Shown piece after piece: positions 17,087 through 26,124 of a DNA stretch of 64,000 nucleotides; within the stretch, counting starts at the first letter, position 1, and each line of letters opens with the position of its first letter. The position numbers and the translations under genes are program-made. A model generated the notes under the pieces. The model was not told the origin of the DNA, did no database searches, and saw only the letters and a program-made list of their open reading frames with translations. The stretch is from Anaerolineales bacterium (GTDB lineage Bacteria; Chloroflexota; Anaerolineae; 4572-78; J111), in assembly GCA_015075405.1 (NCBI GenBank), contig JABTUK010000002.1, positions 1,364,001 through 1,428,000 on the forward strand, in the 5' to 3' direction.

Positions 17087-17629
17087 ATGCCTGTCAAGAC
17101 GCCAGCCTCAGACATCCTGCCAGAAACTGGCTCTCTGCCAACGCAGAAAGCCTTTAAACCCGCTACCTCAAAAGACCTCTGGTCTGGGGCTGGCATTGGC
17201 CTGGTGTGTTTGATCGCCTTTGCCCTGGGCGGCGCAGCTTGGTTAAATCCGGGCGCGGTGTTGAATGAAATCAATAGTGTAGGGCCGCGGGGTGAATATG
17301 GCCTGCCCTTCTTCCTGATAATGCTGACCTTTCCGCTCTTTCTTATTGCCGCCGGCTACTTTTTCTGGCAAACCTGGCGCTGGTGGCGCGATACCCGCGC
17401 CTTTGAACAGGGCAAACAAAAAACTACCGGGGTGATTACCCAGCTTTGGGTAGACCCGCCCAAAGGGACAGGCAAAAAATATTGCGTGGGCTACCAGTTT
17501 GGCGATAGCCATAAAGCTTTTCAAGAGGTCCACAGCCGAGTCTACAATCGCCTGGCGGTGGGGGAAACTGTCAAGGTGGAGTATGTCCCCGACAAGCCAC
17601 AGTTATCGCGGTTGGATCTGCGTAAATAG
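17087..17629 (+). CDS. DUF3592-family membrane protein
   Basis: About 180 residues. Two membrane spans (roughly 30-52 and 70-92) are followed by a beta-domain with GVITQLWVDPPKG, the VGYQFGDSHKAF strand and a VGETVKVEYVPDKP motif. This is the DUF3592 pattern, in which a small extracytoplasmic or cytosolic beta-domain ends in a YxPxxP turn. Function is unknown. I chose ATG 17087, preceded by AAGGAG, over the longer frame from 16976, whose upstream part reads through the terminator hairpin. Confidence 0.75.
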   Translation: MPVKTPASDILPETGSLPTQKAFKPATSKDLWSGAGIGLVCLIAFALGGAAWLNPGAVLNEINSVGPRGEYGLPFFLIMLTFPLFLIAAGYFFWQTWRWWRDTRAFEQGKQKTTGVITQLWVDPPKGTGKKYCVGYQFGDSHKAFQEVHSRVYNRLAVGETVKVEYVPDKPQLSRLDLRK

Positions 17630-17647
17630 ACTAAGCGCACGCTAAAA

Positions 17648-17714
17648 TTTCCGTAGGACGGCATCCCTATGCCGTCCGCTGACGCATGGGGATGCGTCAG
17701 CTACGGAAATTTTG
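17648..17714. repeat. Hairpin repeat, family B
   Basis: AAATTTCCGTA and TACGGAAATTT form outer arms around a core (GGCATCCCTATGCCG..GATGCGTCAGC) that matches the centre of the mosaic element at 14150-14245. The whole unit can fold into a multi-branched hairpin after the DUF3592 gene. Confidence 0.65.
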
Positions 17715-17741
17715 AAATGCGTTGGGTATAACTAACCAACT

Positions 17742-18464
17742 ATGAGCAAGCGCAAAGACAGAAAGCAAACCGAAGAACTTTTCGAGAGCGTCTCTCAACT
17801 TGCCGGGGGTGGACAGCCTGGTTTACCTCAGACCCATGAAGCTGAAACATTCAACGACGCAGGGCATACCAACGTCCCGATTGCCGACGAAGCTCTGGCT
17901 AACTCCAAAGAATTAGCCCCTGTCCTGGCCTCAGCCCTGCCAGGGCTGCGCCAAATGAAGAAGTTTCGCTTCCAACTGCTGCATCAATGGATGCTGGCCC
18001 ACCTTCAACCGGGCCGGGTAGCGGATGTGGGCGGCGGCAAAGGGCTGCTCACTTATCTCCTGCGCCAGAGTGGCTGGCCCGCCACTGTGATTGACCCTGT
18101 ACCACAAGCGTTGCCCACCAAATTCAAAGACCTGACCAGCCACAAACAAATTCATTTAGCCGCCACGGAAACCGTTCCCCGCCTTGCCCAAAACTTTGAA
18201 CCAGCTATGGCCAGAGACTTTGATATTCTCGTCGCTCTGCACGCGCACGGCTGTAACATCCACCTCATTGAGGCCGCAGCCCAGTATGACCGCCGCTTTG
18301 TTATTTTGCCGTGCTGCATCATCCACGAGCCAATCTACCCGCCCCTGGGGGTCCACTGGCTTCAGTGTGTGGTGGATTATGCCACCCGCACTGGCTTTAG
18401 GGTCCAGCCGTTCCGATTGAATTTTAAGGGCCAGAATATCGGCTTATACGGCCTTCCCCTTTAA
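17742..18464 (+). CDS. Class I SAM-dependent methyltransferase-like protein (METTL25/Methyltransf_32-like)
   Basis: 240 residues. The SAM-binding motif I is VADVGGGKGLLTYLL (about 92-106). Later elements are LVALHAHGCN (about 165) and VILPCCIIHEP (about 191), which follow the LHxxGD...PCC pattern of METTL25-like methyltransferases. The substrate of bacterial members is not established. The first about 50 residues are charged and probably disordered. No clear ribosome site precedes ATG 17742. It stands alone between two repeat elements. Confidence 0.65.
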   Translation: MSKRKDRKQTEELFESVSQLAGGGQPGLPQTHEAETFNDAGHTNVPIADEALANSKELAPVLASALPGLRQMKKFRFQLLHQWMLAHLQPGRVADVGGGKGLLTYLLRQSGWPATVIDPVPQALPTKFKDLTSHKQIHLAATETVPRLAQNFEPAMARDFDILVALHAHGCNIHLIEAAAQYDRRFVILPCCIIHEPIYPPLGVHWLQCVVDYATRTGFRVQPFRLNFKGQNIGLYGLPL

Positions 18465-18489
18465 TAGTGTAGTAACGCCCTACGCAGAA

Positions 18490-18600
18490 TGATTTTCGGC
18501 TTAAACATCGCATCCTGAGTAGCCTTGAACGAAGTGAAAGGCGTATCGAAGCTGCGTCCTGAGCTTGTCGAAGGGGGTGCGATTTAGAAAACTCCGAATT
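18490..18600. repeat. Intergenic hairpin repeat (TCCTGAG...TCGAAGG type)
   Basis: TTCGGCTTAAACATCGCA on the left is partly mirrored by GGTGCGATTTAGAAAACTCCGAA on the right. The interior carries CATCCTGAGTAGCC and GTCCTGAGCTTGTCGAAGG. Related sequences are common as dispersed repeats in many environmental genomes. It separates two convergent genes and may act as a terminator. Confidence 0.55.
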
Positions 18601-18608
18601 CCGGTTAA

Positions 18609-19601
18609 TTACTCTTTGCGCCGTTCCGCTCCACAAACGTGACAGAAGTTGGCATCGTCGCGCAGGGCCGTGCCGCAGCGATAACAAAATTTACTGGGCA
18701 GGCTAACCGCCGCCGGCGAAGCCACTGGCGCTGACGCTTCGACCCGTTTGGCTGTTCTTTTGGGCCGTCGTGGCGCCGGTCTGATTTTTGCCGGCGCCGC
18801 TTTTTTGGACCACCACCAGTACCCCGCTACACCCGTCAACAGCGCCACTCCAATCCCAATCAAAGTGTAGCCCAGGGTTAAATTCTCACTAGCTGGCGGC
18901 TGGGTAACTGGCAATTCTGGGGCGACCGGCAAATCGGCGGCGTGCTCGGCCGGAGGGCCGGCCAGATTTGGGGCCGATAGGACCTCACTGGAGCGGCTGT
19001 AGTTAGCCGTAAGGGTAAAGGTCTCGTTGAGCGCTAACCCCGCCATTTCCACCACCCGATACGTCAAGCCATCGCCGCCAACAAAGGTTGAACTGGGCGG
19101 AGGCGTCAGGGTAAATTCCTCTGTCTGAAATGGCTCCTGTACTTGAAATGTTACTTTTTCAGCCGGGTAGGAGGCCACACCCTCAAACTTTAGCTGTCGC
19201 TCCGCCCCTTGTTTAGTCAAAATCGAGGCATCGTAATATTCAAACTGAATTCGAGGGACCGGCGTGGAAAAGGTCAACAGCAGGCTGTTATTCTCACGCT
19301 GCAACTGGATGGCGTCTGGGCTGACCTCCACCAGCACGCCCTCGCGCTCCACAGCTACCACGTGCATGCTTTCCACTGACCCCGGCAGCCGAAAGGTCAC
19401 TTCGGCGGGCAGGGCGACGGTAGGAGCCAATTCTGCGCGATAGATGACCAATGTTTCCGGACGGTCGAACTCAGGCCACAGCTCAACTTCCAGACTCTTC
19501 AACGCGATGGGGGTTGATTGGGCTGCGGCCGTCGCCCCGATGACCCCAAAAAGGCCAAGCAGCAACACTGCTGCCTGCAACAACTTCCACGTTTTACCCA
19601 T
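18609..19601 (-). CDS. Secreted/membrane protein with C-terminal zinc ribbon
   Basis: About 330 residues from ATG 19601; a TTG start at 19643 would add 14 residues. A signal sequence is followed by a long extracytoplasmic beta-rich region, a membrane helix near 240-262 (TLIGIGVALLTGVAGYWWW), a basic linker, and a zinc ribbon CYRCG..CHVCG at the end, in the cytosol. Function is unknown. The outer region resembles the beta domain of the cytochrome protein at 2892-4673 in style (AEVTFRLPGSVESMHVV). Confidence 0.6.
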   Translation of the reverse strand: MGKTWKLLQAAVLLLGLFGVIGATAAAQSTPIALKSLEVELWPEFDRPETLVIYRAELAPTVALPAEVTFRLPGSVESMHVVAVEREGVLVEVSPDAIQLQRENNSLLLTFSTPVPRIQFEYYDASILTKQGAERQLKFEGVASYPAEKVTFQVQEPFQTEEFTLTPPPSSTFVGGDGLTYRVVEMAGLALNETFTLTANYSRSSEVLSAPNLAGPPAEHAADLPVAPELPVTQPPASENLTLGYTLIGIGVALLTGVAGYWWWSKKAAPAKIRPAPRRPKRTAKRVEASAPVASPAAVSLPSKFCYRCGTALRDDANFCHVCGAERRKE

Positions 19602-19649
19602 CGTTTTCACCGTAAGCAGCCTCGACAAGGATTTAGGCAGCAAATAACT

Positions 19650-19720
19650 CGGGGAGATTGGAGATTAGAGATTGGAGATTATTAACCTGAATCTCCACGC
19701 AAAGCGTCTAATCTCCTCTT
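19650..19720. repeat. Heptad tandem/inverted repeat (GAGATTG/GAGATTA units)
   Basis: GGAGATTGGAGATTAGAGAT-type units on the left face AATCTCC..CTAATCTCC on the right. It lies in the 340-base gap between divergent genes 18609-19601 and 19944-22598. The rest of the gap (19721-19943) shows no convincing promoter or RNA element. Confidence 0.65.
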
Positions 19721-19943
19721 TAATCCACACCCCTTAAGAATAGCCTGCGCTCCGATTGTACTGCAAAAACTGTGTGGTGCAAGGAAGCAACAGGGGCAAG
19801 GGCTAACTTACCCCCAATATCCCATTGAGTCCCACCCCAAGCTGTGTTATAGTAAATTCAGGTTTTAACCTGTACCTTAAAAATAATGATTTCATATCAT
19901 TCGCCGCCGGCATTGCGCCGGATGCGAGTGGCTGACCTGAGTA

Positions 19944-22598
19944 ATGAAACAACAACCCCCGGCCAAAAAACCCTCAGACCCCCGCCAGGCGCGGGCCGAA
20001 AGATGGCTGGCCTCAGCGATGAACAGCCCTCACCAGCGCCCCTTGATGCCCCTGGAACCTGAACGTTCTGCCGCTCCCTATTTGGTCGGGGGATTTTTGT
20101 TACTGCAAATTATCGCTCTGCTGGCAGCCCTGCTGATTTTGATTCCCAGCCAGCCACCCGTTCCCCAGCCGGTGGGAGTTATTCTACCGACCCCCACCCC
20201 CCAAATCTCAATCCAGCCGACCTTACTGCCGCCCACCACCCCCACCCCTCCATCCCTTCCAACCCTCCAACCCTCCAACCCTCCAACCTTCCAACCCTCC
20301 AACCTTCCAACCCTCCAACCTCCCCCCCTCTCCCTAAAACTACGCGGGGTGGAAATCACCCAAGGCATCCAGGTTTTTAATGAACCGGAGTTATCCCCCT
20401 GCCAGCCCGACTCCCAGCATCCGGCCCATATTTTCTGCAATAACTCCATTCCTTTAGTCGCCGGACGGCATACCCTGGTCCGAGTCTACCCGACCTGCGG
20501 CGACGCCTGCCCCGGTAGTGATGTCATCGTGCGTCTGCGCCTGCTCAAGGATGGGCAGGAACAGGCTAACCTGACCCGCGTTCTACCCGCTGCCACCCTA
20601 CAGCAACTCAATTCGCTGGCTCTGCCCAGCCTGCGCCAGAGCCTCGATAACTCGGTCAACTTTGAATTTTTTCCGCCGCCGGCCTGGATGACCGGCCCGA
20701 TAACCTTTGTGCTTGAAGCCCTGCCCCAAGACCAAGCCGGTCAGACTCCTGTTACCCTAACCCTGACCAAAGATTTTGCCACCCGCAAGTCTCTCCGGGT
20801 AGCCTATTTGCCCATTGCCTACCAAGGGGTCACACCCCCCGAAATGCCGGGGATTGATTACTGGCTGCTCCGCATGTACCCCATCCCCGGCGTTGAATAT
20901 TACCGCCTGCCTGTGCCCGACCTGACCTGGCAGGGCGAGTTGAGCAAAGGCGAAATCCTGCGCCAACTGCTGCATACCTACTGGCTCTACACCCAAAGCC
21001 AGCCCGCCGAGACCTGGCCCGACCAACTTTTTGGCTGGCTGCCCCAGGAATTTTACAACGGCGGCGCGGCCGACCCGGCTTGGTGTCCCAACTGCGCCGG
21101 GCCGCACTCTGGCCGGGTGGCTTTTGGCGGGCTGCGGCCCGAACAGGACATCGGCGGGCCGCGGGTGCTGGTCCACGAAATTGCCCACAACCTGGGCGCG
21201 CAGCACGCCTGGTCGCCCACCCAGCGCGAAGACGCCGCCTGCTTCAAAGCCGAGGGCGCTGACATCTGGGTTGACCCCGACTGGCCCTACCTGCAAACGC
21301 CACACACCCAAGAGGTGGGGATTGACCTCTATAGCAATCCCCCTATCGTTTACCCCTCTTCCGCCTACGATGTGATGGCCTACTGCGCCCAGCCCTGGAT
21401 TTCGCCTCACACCTACCACAAAATTTTCAACAGCCCGCTGTTGCAGCCCAACCCTATCGCCGCGCCGTTGACCAGCGTGCAGCCACCAGCTGAGAGCGGC
21501 CAGAGCGGGGTTTTACTGGTTAGCGGCTTTATCAACCCCGATGGCAGCGTGACCGAGCCGGAGGTGCTGCGCCTGGAAAGCAGCAGTTTTAGCAGCGCCG
21601 CCGGTCTCAATCCACCCCCTGGCGACGACTATTGTCTCGATGTGCAGGCCGCCGACCAGTCCACCCTGGCCCACCACTGCTTTGATGTGGGCTTCACCGA
21701 TGTTGAAACCGGCCTGCCCACCACCGAACCCAGCCCGTTTTTCTTTACTGTCAACCAGATTAACCCCCAGGCCGCCGCCAAAATTACCGTCAGCAAAAAC
21801 GACGCGCCGCTGCTCACCTTAACCCCCAGCAACCACGCCCCCAGCGTAACCGTTCTTTCGCCCAACGGCGGCGAAAATTTGGCGGGCCAGCAAACCATCG
21901 TCTGGGAAGCAGCCGACGCCGACGGCGATGACCTCTTTTTCGACCTCCTTTTCAGCCCCGACCTGGGCCAGAGCTGGCTGCCGCTGGCGGTGCGTCTCGG
22001 CCAGACCAGCTACACCTTTGACGCCAGCCAACTGTCCCCTACCCATGATGGCCTGGTGCGGGTCATCGCCAGCGATGGCTTCAACGCGACGCTTGATGAG
22101 TCAGACGCCCCCTTCTCGATTGGGCAGAGCTGCGAGGCCCTTCAAAATTGCCAGACTCCTGATGAACCAGAGTCACCTTTGTCTCCCTCAACCGGATTCA
22201 GTTTGCAAGGGCCGGCAACCATTCAACCCGACCAAAGTTTTGAGGTTTCAATCGTGGCTCACGGCCTCACCGAGCCGGGGTTGTTCGGGGCGCAGTTCAA
22301 ACTCCAGTTTGATCCAGCCCTGGCGCGAGCCGAAAATCTACAGTTGCACCCCGATTTGAGCCTGGTGGCAGTACAGTCTATCCAAAATGACGTTGGACAG
22401 GTCACAGTCGTCGCCAGTAGTCAGGGTCAAACACCGGCCCTGACCGGCGATGTCACCCTGGCGACGCTCACCCTGACGGCCCAAGCCGAGGGCCAGCTTA
22501 ACCTCACCTTGAGTGAGGTCATCGCCGGTACATCGGACGGGTTGAAGCTTGACTTGCCCGTTACCCCTGATTTGTCTCTCCGCATTTCCCACAATTGA
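19944..22598 (+). CDS. Large surface metzincin metallopeptidase-like protein with C-terminal cohesin-like domain
   Basis: 884 residues. A single membrane helix near 50-70 leads into a Pro/Thr-rich linker (about 75-135). A large domain follows that contains HEIAHNLGAQH near residue 411, which matches the HExxHxxGxxH zinc motif of metzincins. A fibronectin-like PNGGENLAGQQTIVWEA segment lies near 640. The last about 130 residues resemble a cohesin fold (QPDQSFEVSIVA..LFGAQFKLQFDPALA..). It is probably anchored outside the cell and degrades or binds protein. The proline-rich linker is encoded partly by a tandem CCAACCCT repeat (20262-20322). Family assignment is by motif only. Confidence 0.75.
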   Translation: MKQQPPAKKPSDPRQARAERWLASAMNSPHQRPLMPLEPERSAAPYLVGGFLLLQIIALLAALLILIPSQPPVPQPVGVILPTPTPQISIQPTLLPPTTPTPPSLPTLQPSNPPTFQPSNLPTLQPPPLSLKLRGVEITQGIQVFNEPELSPCQPDSQHPAHIFCNNSIPLVAGRHTLVRVYPTCGDACPGSDVIVRLRLLKDGQEQANLTRVLPAATLQQLNSLALPSLRQSLDNSVNFEFFPPPAWMTGPITFVLEALPQDQAGQTPVTLTLTKDFATRKSLRVAYLPIAYQGVTPPEMPGIDYWLLRMYPIPGVEYYRLPVPDLTWQGELSKGEILRQLLHTYWLYTQSQPAETWPDQLFGWLPQEFYNGGAADPAWCPNCAGPHSGRVAFGGLRPEQDIGGPRVLVHEIAHNLGAQHAWSPTQREDAACFKAEGADIWVDPDWPYLQTPHTQEVGIDLYSNPPIVYPSSAYDVMAYCAQPWISPHTYHKIFNSPLLQPNPIAAPLTSVQPPAESGQSGVLLVSGFINPDGSVTEPEVLRLESSSFSSAAGLNPPPGDDYCLDVQAADQSTLAHHCFDVGFTDVETGLPTTEPSPFFFTVNQINPQAAAKITVSKNDAPLLTLTPSNHAPSVTVLSPNGGENLAGQQTIVWEAADADGDDLFFDLLFSPDLGQSWLPLAVRLGQTSYTFDASQLSPTHDGLVRVIASDGFNATLDESDAPFSIGQSCEALQNCQTPDEPESPLSPSTGFSLQGPATIQPDQSFEVSIVAHGLTEPGLFGAQFKLQFDPALARAENLQLHPDLSLVAVQSIQNDVGQVTVVASSQGQTPALTGDVTLATLTLTAQAEGQLNLTLSEVIAGTSDGLKLDLPVTPDLSLRISHN

Positions 22599-22765
22599 AG
22601 CTCCGCCGCAATAGTGGTAAAATAGAGTTCCTCAGATGAGTTTTTGGTCCCATGGGTTGCGTGTTGCCCACAAGTCAAATGAACGGAAGACGCAAGACGA
22701 GGCTGATGCAAAGATTCATCTGAGCGTCTATCCAATCATTTTAGAAACCAAGACAAGCCACCACG

Positions 22766-24928
22766 ATGTGGATTTTGCCCAAAAATTTAGCCGAAGTTAA
22801 CCCCGTTCTGGCTGCGCTGAAGCCTGTTCCCTACTTTTTTGCCCGGCCCGTTCGTATTTTCCAATCTTACCGCCACAGTTATCTCCAGGCAGACCTGCTC
22901 GCCGGGCTGACGGTGGCAGTGGTGTTGCTGCCCCAGTCCATTGTCTTTGCCATTCTGGCCGGGTTGCCGCCGCAAATGGGTCTCTATTCAGCCATTGTTG
23001 CCGCTATTGTCGGCGCGCTGTGGGGGTCTTCCAATCACCTGCACAGTGGACCGACCAACACTGCCTCTATTCTGGTGTTGTCTACCCTGCTGCCGATTGC
23101 CGCGGCCGGCTCGCCCGAATATATGGCCGCTGCCGGTCTGCTGGCGGTTATGGTCGGCTTGTTTCGTTTGGTCATGGGGCTGGCTCGCCTGGGCATGCTG
23201 GTCACTTTTGTGTCCGACTCGGTCATCATTGGTTTTACGGCCGGCGCCGGAGTGCTGATTGCTGTGGGGGAGCTGCGCTCGCTGCTGCGGCTAGAAGCCG
23301 GATCCACATCCGGCCTACTCAATACCCTCAATAATATTGCGACGAATCTGGCGGATACTCACTTTCTCAGCCTGGCCCTGGGTTTGAGCACCCTGGCAAT
23401 CATTCTTTTATTACGACGCTTTTATCCCAAGTGGCCGGGCCAGCTTCTCGCGCTTGCCACTGCCGCAGGAGTGGTGGCGCTGTTTGGATTGGATCAGGCC
23501 GGGGTCAAAATCATCGGCGATCTGCCGAGCAACCTCCCTCCCCTGGCCGATTTACCGTTAACCAATGTCCAACTGATCGGCGATTTATCGGTGGGGGCGC
23601 TGGCGGTAGCTGCGATTGGCCTGGTCGAAGCTACCTCGATTGCCCGCTCGGTAGCGGCGCAGTCCGGCCAGCGCCTCGACAGCAACCAGGAGTTTGTTGG
23701 GCAGGGGTTAGCCAATATCGCCTGCGGCTTTTTATCGGGCCATGCCTGCTCTGGCTCCTTCAACCGCTCAGCCCTCAACTACGAAGCCAAGGCTCAGACC
23801 CCCCTGGCCAGCGTTTTTTCTGGCCTCTTTGTTTTGGCGGCCATGCTGGTCCTCTCGCCGCTGGCGGCCTACATCCCCCGCGCGGCGCTGTCCGCCCTGC
23901 TTCTGCTGGCTGCCTATGGGATGATTGACCGCAAAGAGATGGCCCGACTCTGGCGCGGGGCGCGGGGCGATGCCCTGATTATGATCGTGACCCTGCTGGC
24001 AACCCTGTTTCTGCCGCTTCAATTTGCCGTGTTAAGCGGTATTTTGATGTCGCTAGGGTATTATATTATGAAGACCAGTACCCCACGGGTTCACACCGTG
24101 CTGCCTGATGAAACCTTCAGGCACTTTGCCTATCAACCCCACAAACCCCAGTGCCCCCAACTTAGCATCGTCAAAATTTCGGGAGACTTGTACTTTGGGG
24201 CAGTCAACCATGTAGAGGAAGCTATCCGCCAGATGCTGGCCCGCAACCCACGCCAGCGTTTCTTATTGCTACGCATGCACGGAGTCAACCAGTGTGATAT
24301 CAGCGGCATCCACATGCTGGAGTCGCTGCTACGCGCCTGTCGCGAGCGGGGGGGGGATATGTTTTTAATGAAAGTCCAGCGGCCGGTCTATGGCCTGATG
24401 CAGGCTACCGGCTTTGTGGACCAGGTCGGCCCCGATCACTTTTTACCGGAAGACCAGGCCATCGAATACATCTTCCACCGCATCCTCGACCCGGCCATCT
24501 GTATTTATGAGTGTGAGGTGCGCGCCTTTAAGGAGTGCCAAAACTTGCCCAAACGTTCCAGCGATGAAATTATCCCTCTGCCGTTACTCGCCATACCCGC
24601 CAACGGCGTGGCCGACATCGCGCCCCAGGAGTTGTGGAGCGAACTCATGCGCAGCCCCACGCCGCCACTGGTGATTGATGTGCGCGAGCCACGCGAGTTT
24701 GAGCAGGGTCATATTCCCCAGGCGCAACTCATCCCACTGCCCAAACTGGTCGGTCAAGCCCCGGACCTGCCCCGCGACCGCGAGATTGTGGTGGTTTGTC
24801 GCGGCGGGCGGCGCAGCCAGCGAGCAGCGTATCTGTTGCAACAGAAAAACGGCTCAAAGGTGCGGGTGCTCAAGGGCGGCATGCTGGCCTGGGAAGCAGC
24901 CAAACTCCTTGAGGCAGTTGATAGATAA
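22766..24928 (+). CDS. SulP-family anion transporter with STAS and rhodanese domains
   Basis: 720 residues. Residues about 40-430 form the SulP transport core (AGLTVAVVLLPQSIVFAILAG, then HSGPTNTASI). A STAS domain follows at about 465-580 (QCDISGIHMLESLL). After a linker with Cys residues a rhodanese domain fills about 620-718 (VIDVREPREFEQGHI, active-site loop VVCRGGRRS). SulP proteins carry sulfate, bicarbonate or other anions. The rhodanese end suggests a link to sulfur transfer, but the substrate is unknown. A 9-bp inverted repeat CTCAGATGA/TCATCTGAG precedes the gene at 22633-22723. Confidence 0.88.
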   Translation: MWILPKNLAEVNPVLAALKPVPYFFARPVRIFQSYRHSYLQADLLAGLTVAVVLLPQSIVFAILAGLPPQMGLYSAIVAAIVGALWGSSNHLHSGPTNTASILVLSTLLPIAAAGSPEYMAAAGLLAVMVGLFRLVMGLARLGMLVTFVSDSVIIGFTAGAGVLIAVGELRSLLRLEAGSTSGLLNTLNNIATNLADTHFLSLALGLSTLAIILLLRRFYPKWPGQLLALATAAGVVALFGLDQAGVKIIGDLPSNLPPLADLPLTNVQLIGDLSVGALAVAAIGLVEATSIARSVAAQSGQRLDSNQEFVGQGLANIACGFLSGHACSGSFNRSALNYEAKAQTPLASVFSGLFVLAAMLVLSPLAAYIPRAALSALLLLAAYGMIDRKEMARLWRGARGDALIMIVTLLATLFLPLQFAVLSGILMSLGYYIMKTSTPRVHTVLPDETFRHFAYQPHKPQCPQLSIVKISGDLYFGAVNHVEEAIRQMLARNPRQRFLLLRMHGVNQCDISGIHMLESLLRACRERGGDMFLMKVQRPVYGLMQATGFVDQVGPDHFLPEDQAIEYIFHRILDPAICIYECEVRAFKECQNLPKRSSDEIIPLPLLAIPANGVADIAPQELWSELMRSPTPPLVIDVREPREFEQGHIPQAQLIPLPKLVGQAPDLPRDREIVVVCRGGRRSQRAAYLLQQKNGSKVRVLKGGMLAWEAAKLLEAVDR

Positions 24929-24948
24929 GGCATCTTCAGGAGATGGAC

Positions 24949-25914
24949 ATGAGTCAATTCTCTACCCGCCATATTGGCCTTGATTTGGTGCGTGTGACCG
25001 AAGCGACCGCCCTGGCGGCCGGGCGCTGGTTGGGGTTGGGCAACCGAAAGGAGGCCCACCGCGCCGCCACCGAGGCCATGGCCCAGGCGCTGCAAATGGC
25101 CGACATCGCCGGGCATATCGTCGTGGGGGAGGAGGGCCGGCTGGGTGAACACACGCCGCTGGATACGGGCCAACCTATTGGCACCGGCCACGGCCCGGAG
25201 ATGGACGTTTTGGTAGACCCGATTGATGGGACCGAGTCGGTGGTGCGAGGCTACCCCGGCGCAATTTCGGTGGTCTGCGTGGCCCCGCGCGGCTCCATGT
25301 GGTCGCCTACTTCGGCCATTTATATGGAAAAAATAGTAGTGGATCGAGAGGCGGCCGCTTTTTTAGTGCCGGAATGTATGGACGCCCCGGCGGCCTGGAC
25401 GTTGGCCTTGATTGCCCGAGCCAAAAACAAAGCGGTGCGTGATTTGCAAGTGATTGTATTGGACCGGCCTCGCCACCAAAATCTCATCGAAGAGATTCGC
25501 ACCGCCGGGGCGCGGGTGCTCTTACGTTCCGATGGCGACACAGCCGGCGCATTAATTGCCGCTACCCCTGGCCTGGGAGCAGATGTATTAATGGGCATTG
25601 GCGGCGTGCCCGAAGGGGTTGCCGCTGCCTGCGCCGTTAAAGCGCTGCGCGGCGGCATGTTGGGCCGGCTGGCCCCGCAGAGCGAGGAAGAACGAGCAGC
25701 CATTGAGGCCGCCGGCCTGGATGTCAGGCAGGTGCTCACCTGCAATCAACTGGTTTCGACAGATCAGATAGTTTTTGCCGCCACCGGCGTCACCGATGGC
25801 CCCTTGCTGGGTGGGGTGGAGTATCACGGGTACGTGGCCAAAACCCACTCGCTGATGATTCGCAGCGAAACCGCTGTGCGCCGGATTATTCATGCGGAGT
25901 ACAGCCTTGAGTAG
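24949..25914 (+). CDS. glpX: Class II fructose-1,6-bisphosphatase (GlpX)
   Basis: About 321 residues of the GlpX family, which removes the 1-phosphate from fructose-1,6-bisphosphate in gluconeogenesis. The metal-binding DPIDGTE motif lies near residue 86, with GEEGR earlier and GGVPEGV..A near 222. Two in-frame ATGs are close together. I chose 24949, which has AGGAG six bases upstream; 24943 has the site directly abutting it. It lies downstream of the SulP gene with a gap of about 20 bases and may share its transcript. Confidence 0.9.
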   Translation: MSQFSTRHIGLDLVRVTEATALAAGRWLGLGNRKEAHRAATEAMAQALQMADIAGHIVVGEEGRLGEHTPLDTGQPIGTGHGPEMDVLVDPIDGTESVVRGYPGAISVVCVAPRGSMWSPTSAIYMEKIVVDREAAAFLVPECMDAPAAWTLALIARAKNKAVRDLQVIVLDRPRHQNLIEEIRTAGARVLLRSDGDTAGALIAATPGLGADVLMGIGGVPEGVAAACAVKALRGGMLGRLAPQSEEERAAIEAAGLDVRQVLTCNQLVSTDQIVFAATGVTDGPLLGGVEYHGYVAKTHSLMIRSETAVRRIIHAEYSLE

Positions 25915-25960
25915 AAAGGGCAAGTGGCTGGTCCCCTTATAATAAAGAACAATTCTAAAC

Positions 25961-26124
25961 TTGACGAATCTAACCGATTTATGCTATATTATAGCGTCCC
26001 CACCGGGGGAGCCAACCTTATTGAAGGTTATTTCAAAGAGGGGCGTCACGCTGATGTCCCTCTTTCTAAATGCCACGCCGCAAAGCAGGCTTTATTTCTC
26101 TAGGGAGTAGAGGGAGAACTGGTC
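25961..26124 (+). promoter_or_regulatory. infC operon promoter and structured leader
   Basis: TTGACG (25961-25966), an 18-base spacer and TATATT (25985-25990) form a good promoter. The roughly 125-base leader contains AACCTT-ATTG-AAGGTT (about 26014-26029) and a longer hairpin AAAGAGGG/CCCTCTTT (about 26034-26067) with a short T run. Leaders before infC-rpmI-rplT are often bound by L20 for autoregulation. A similar role here is inference from position. Confidence 0.65.
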
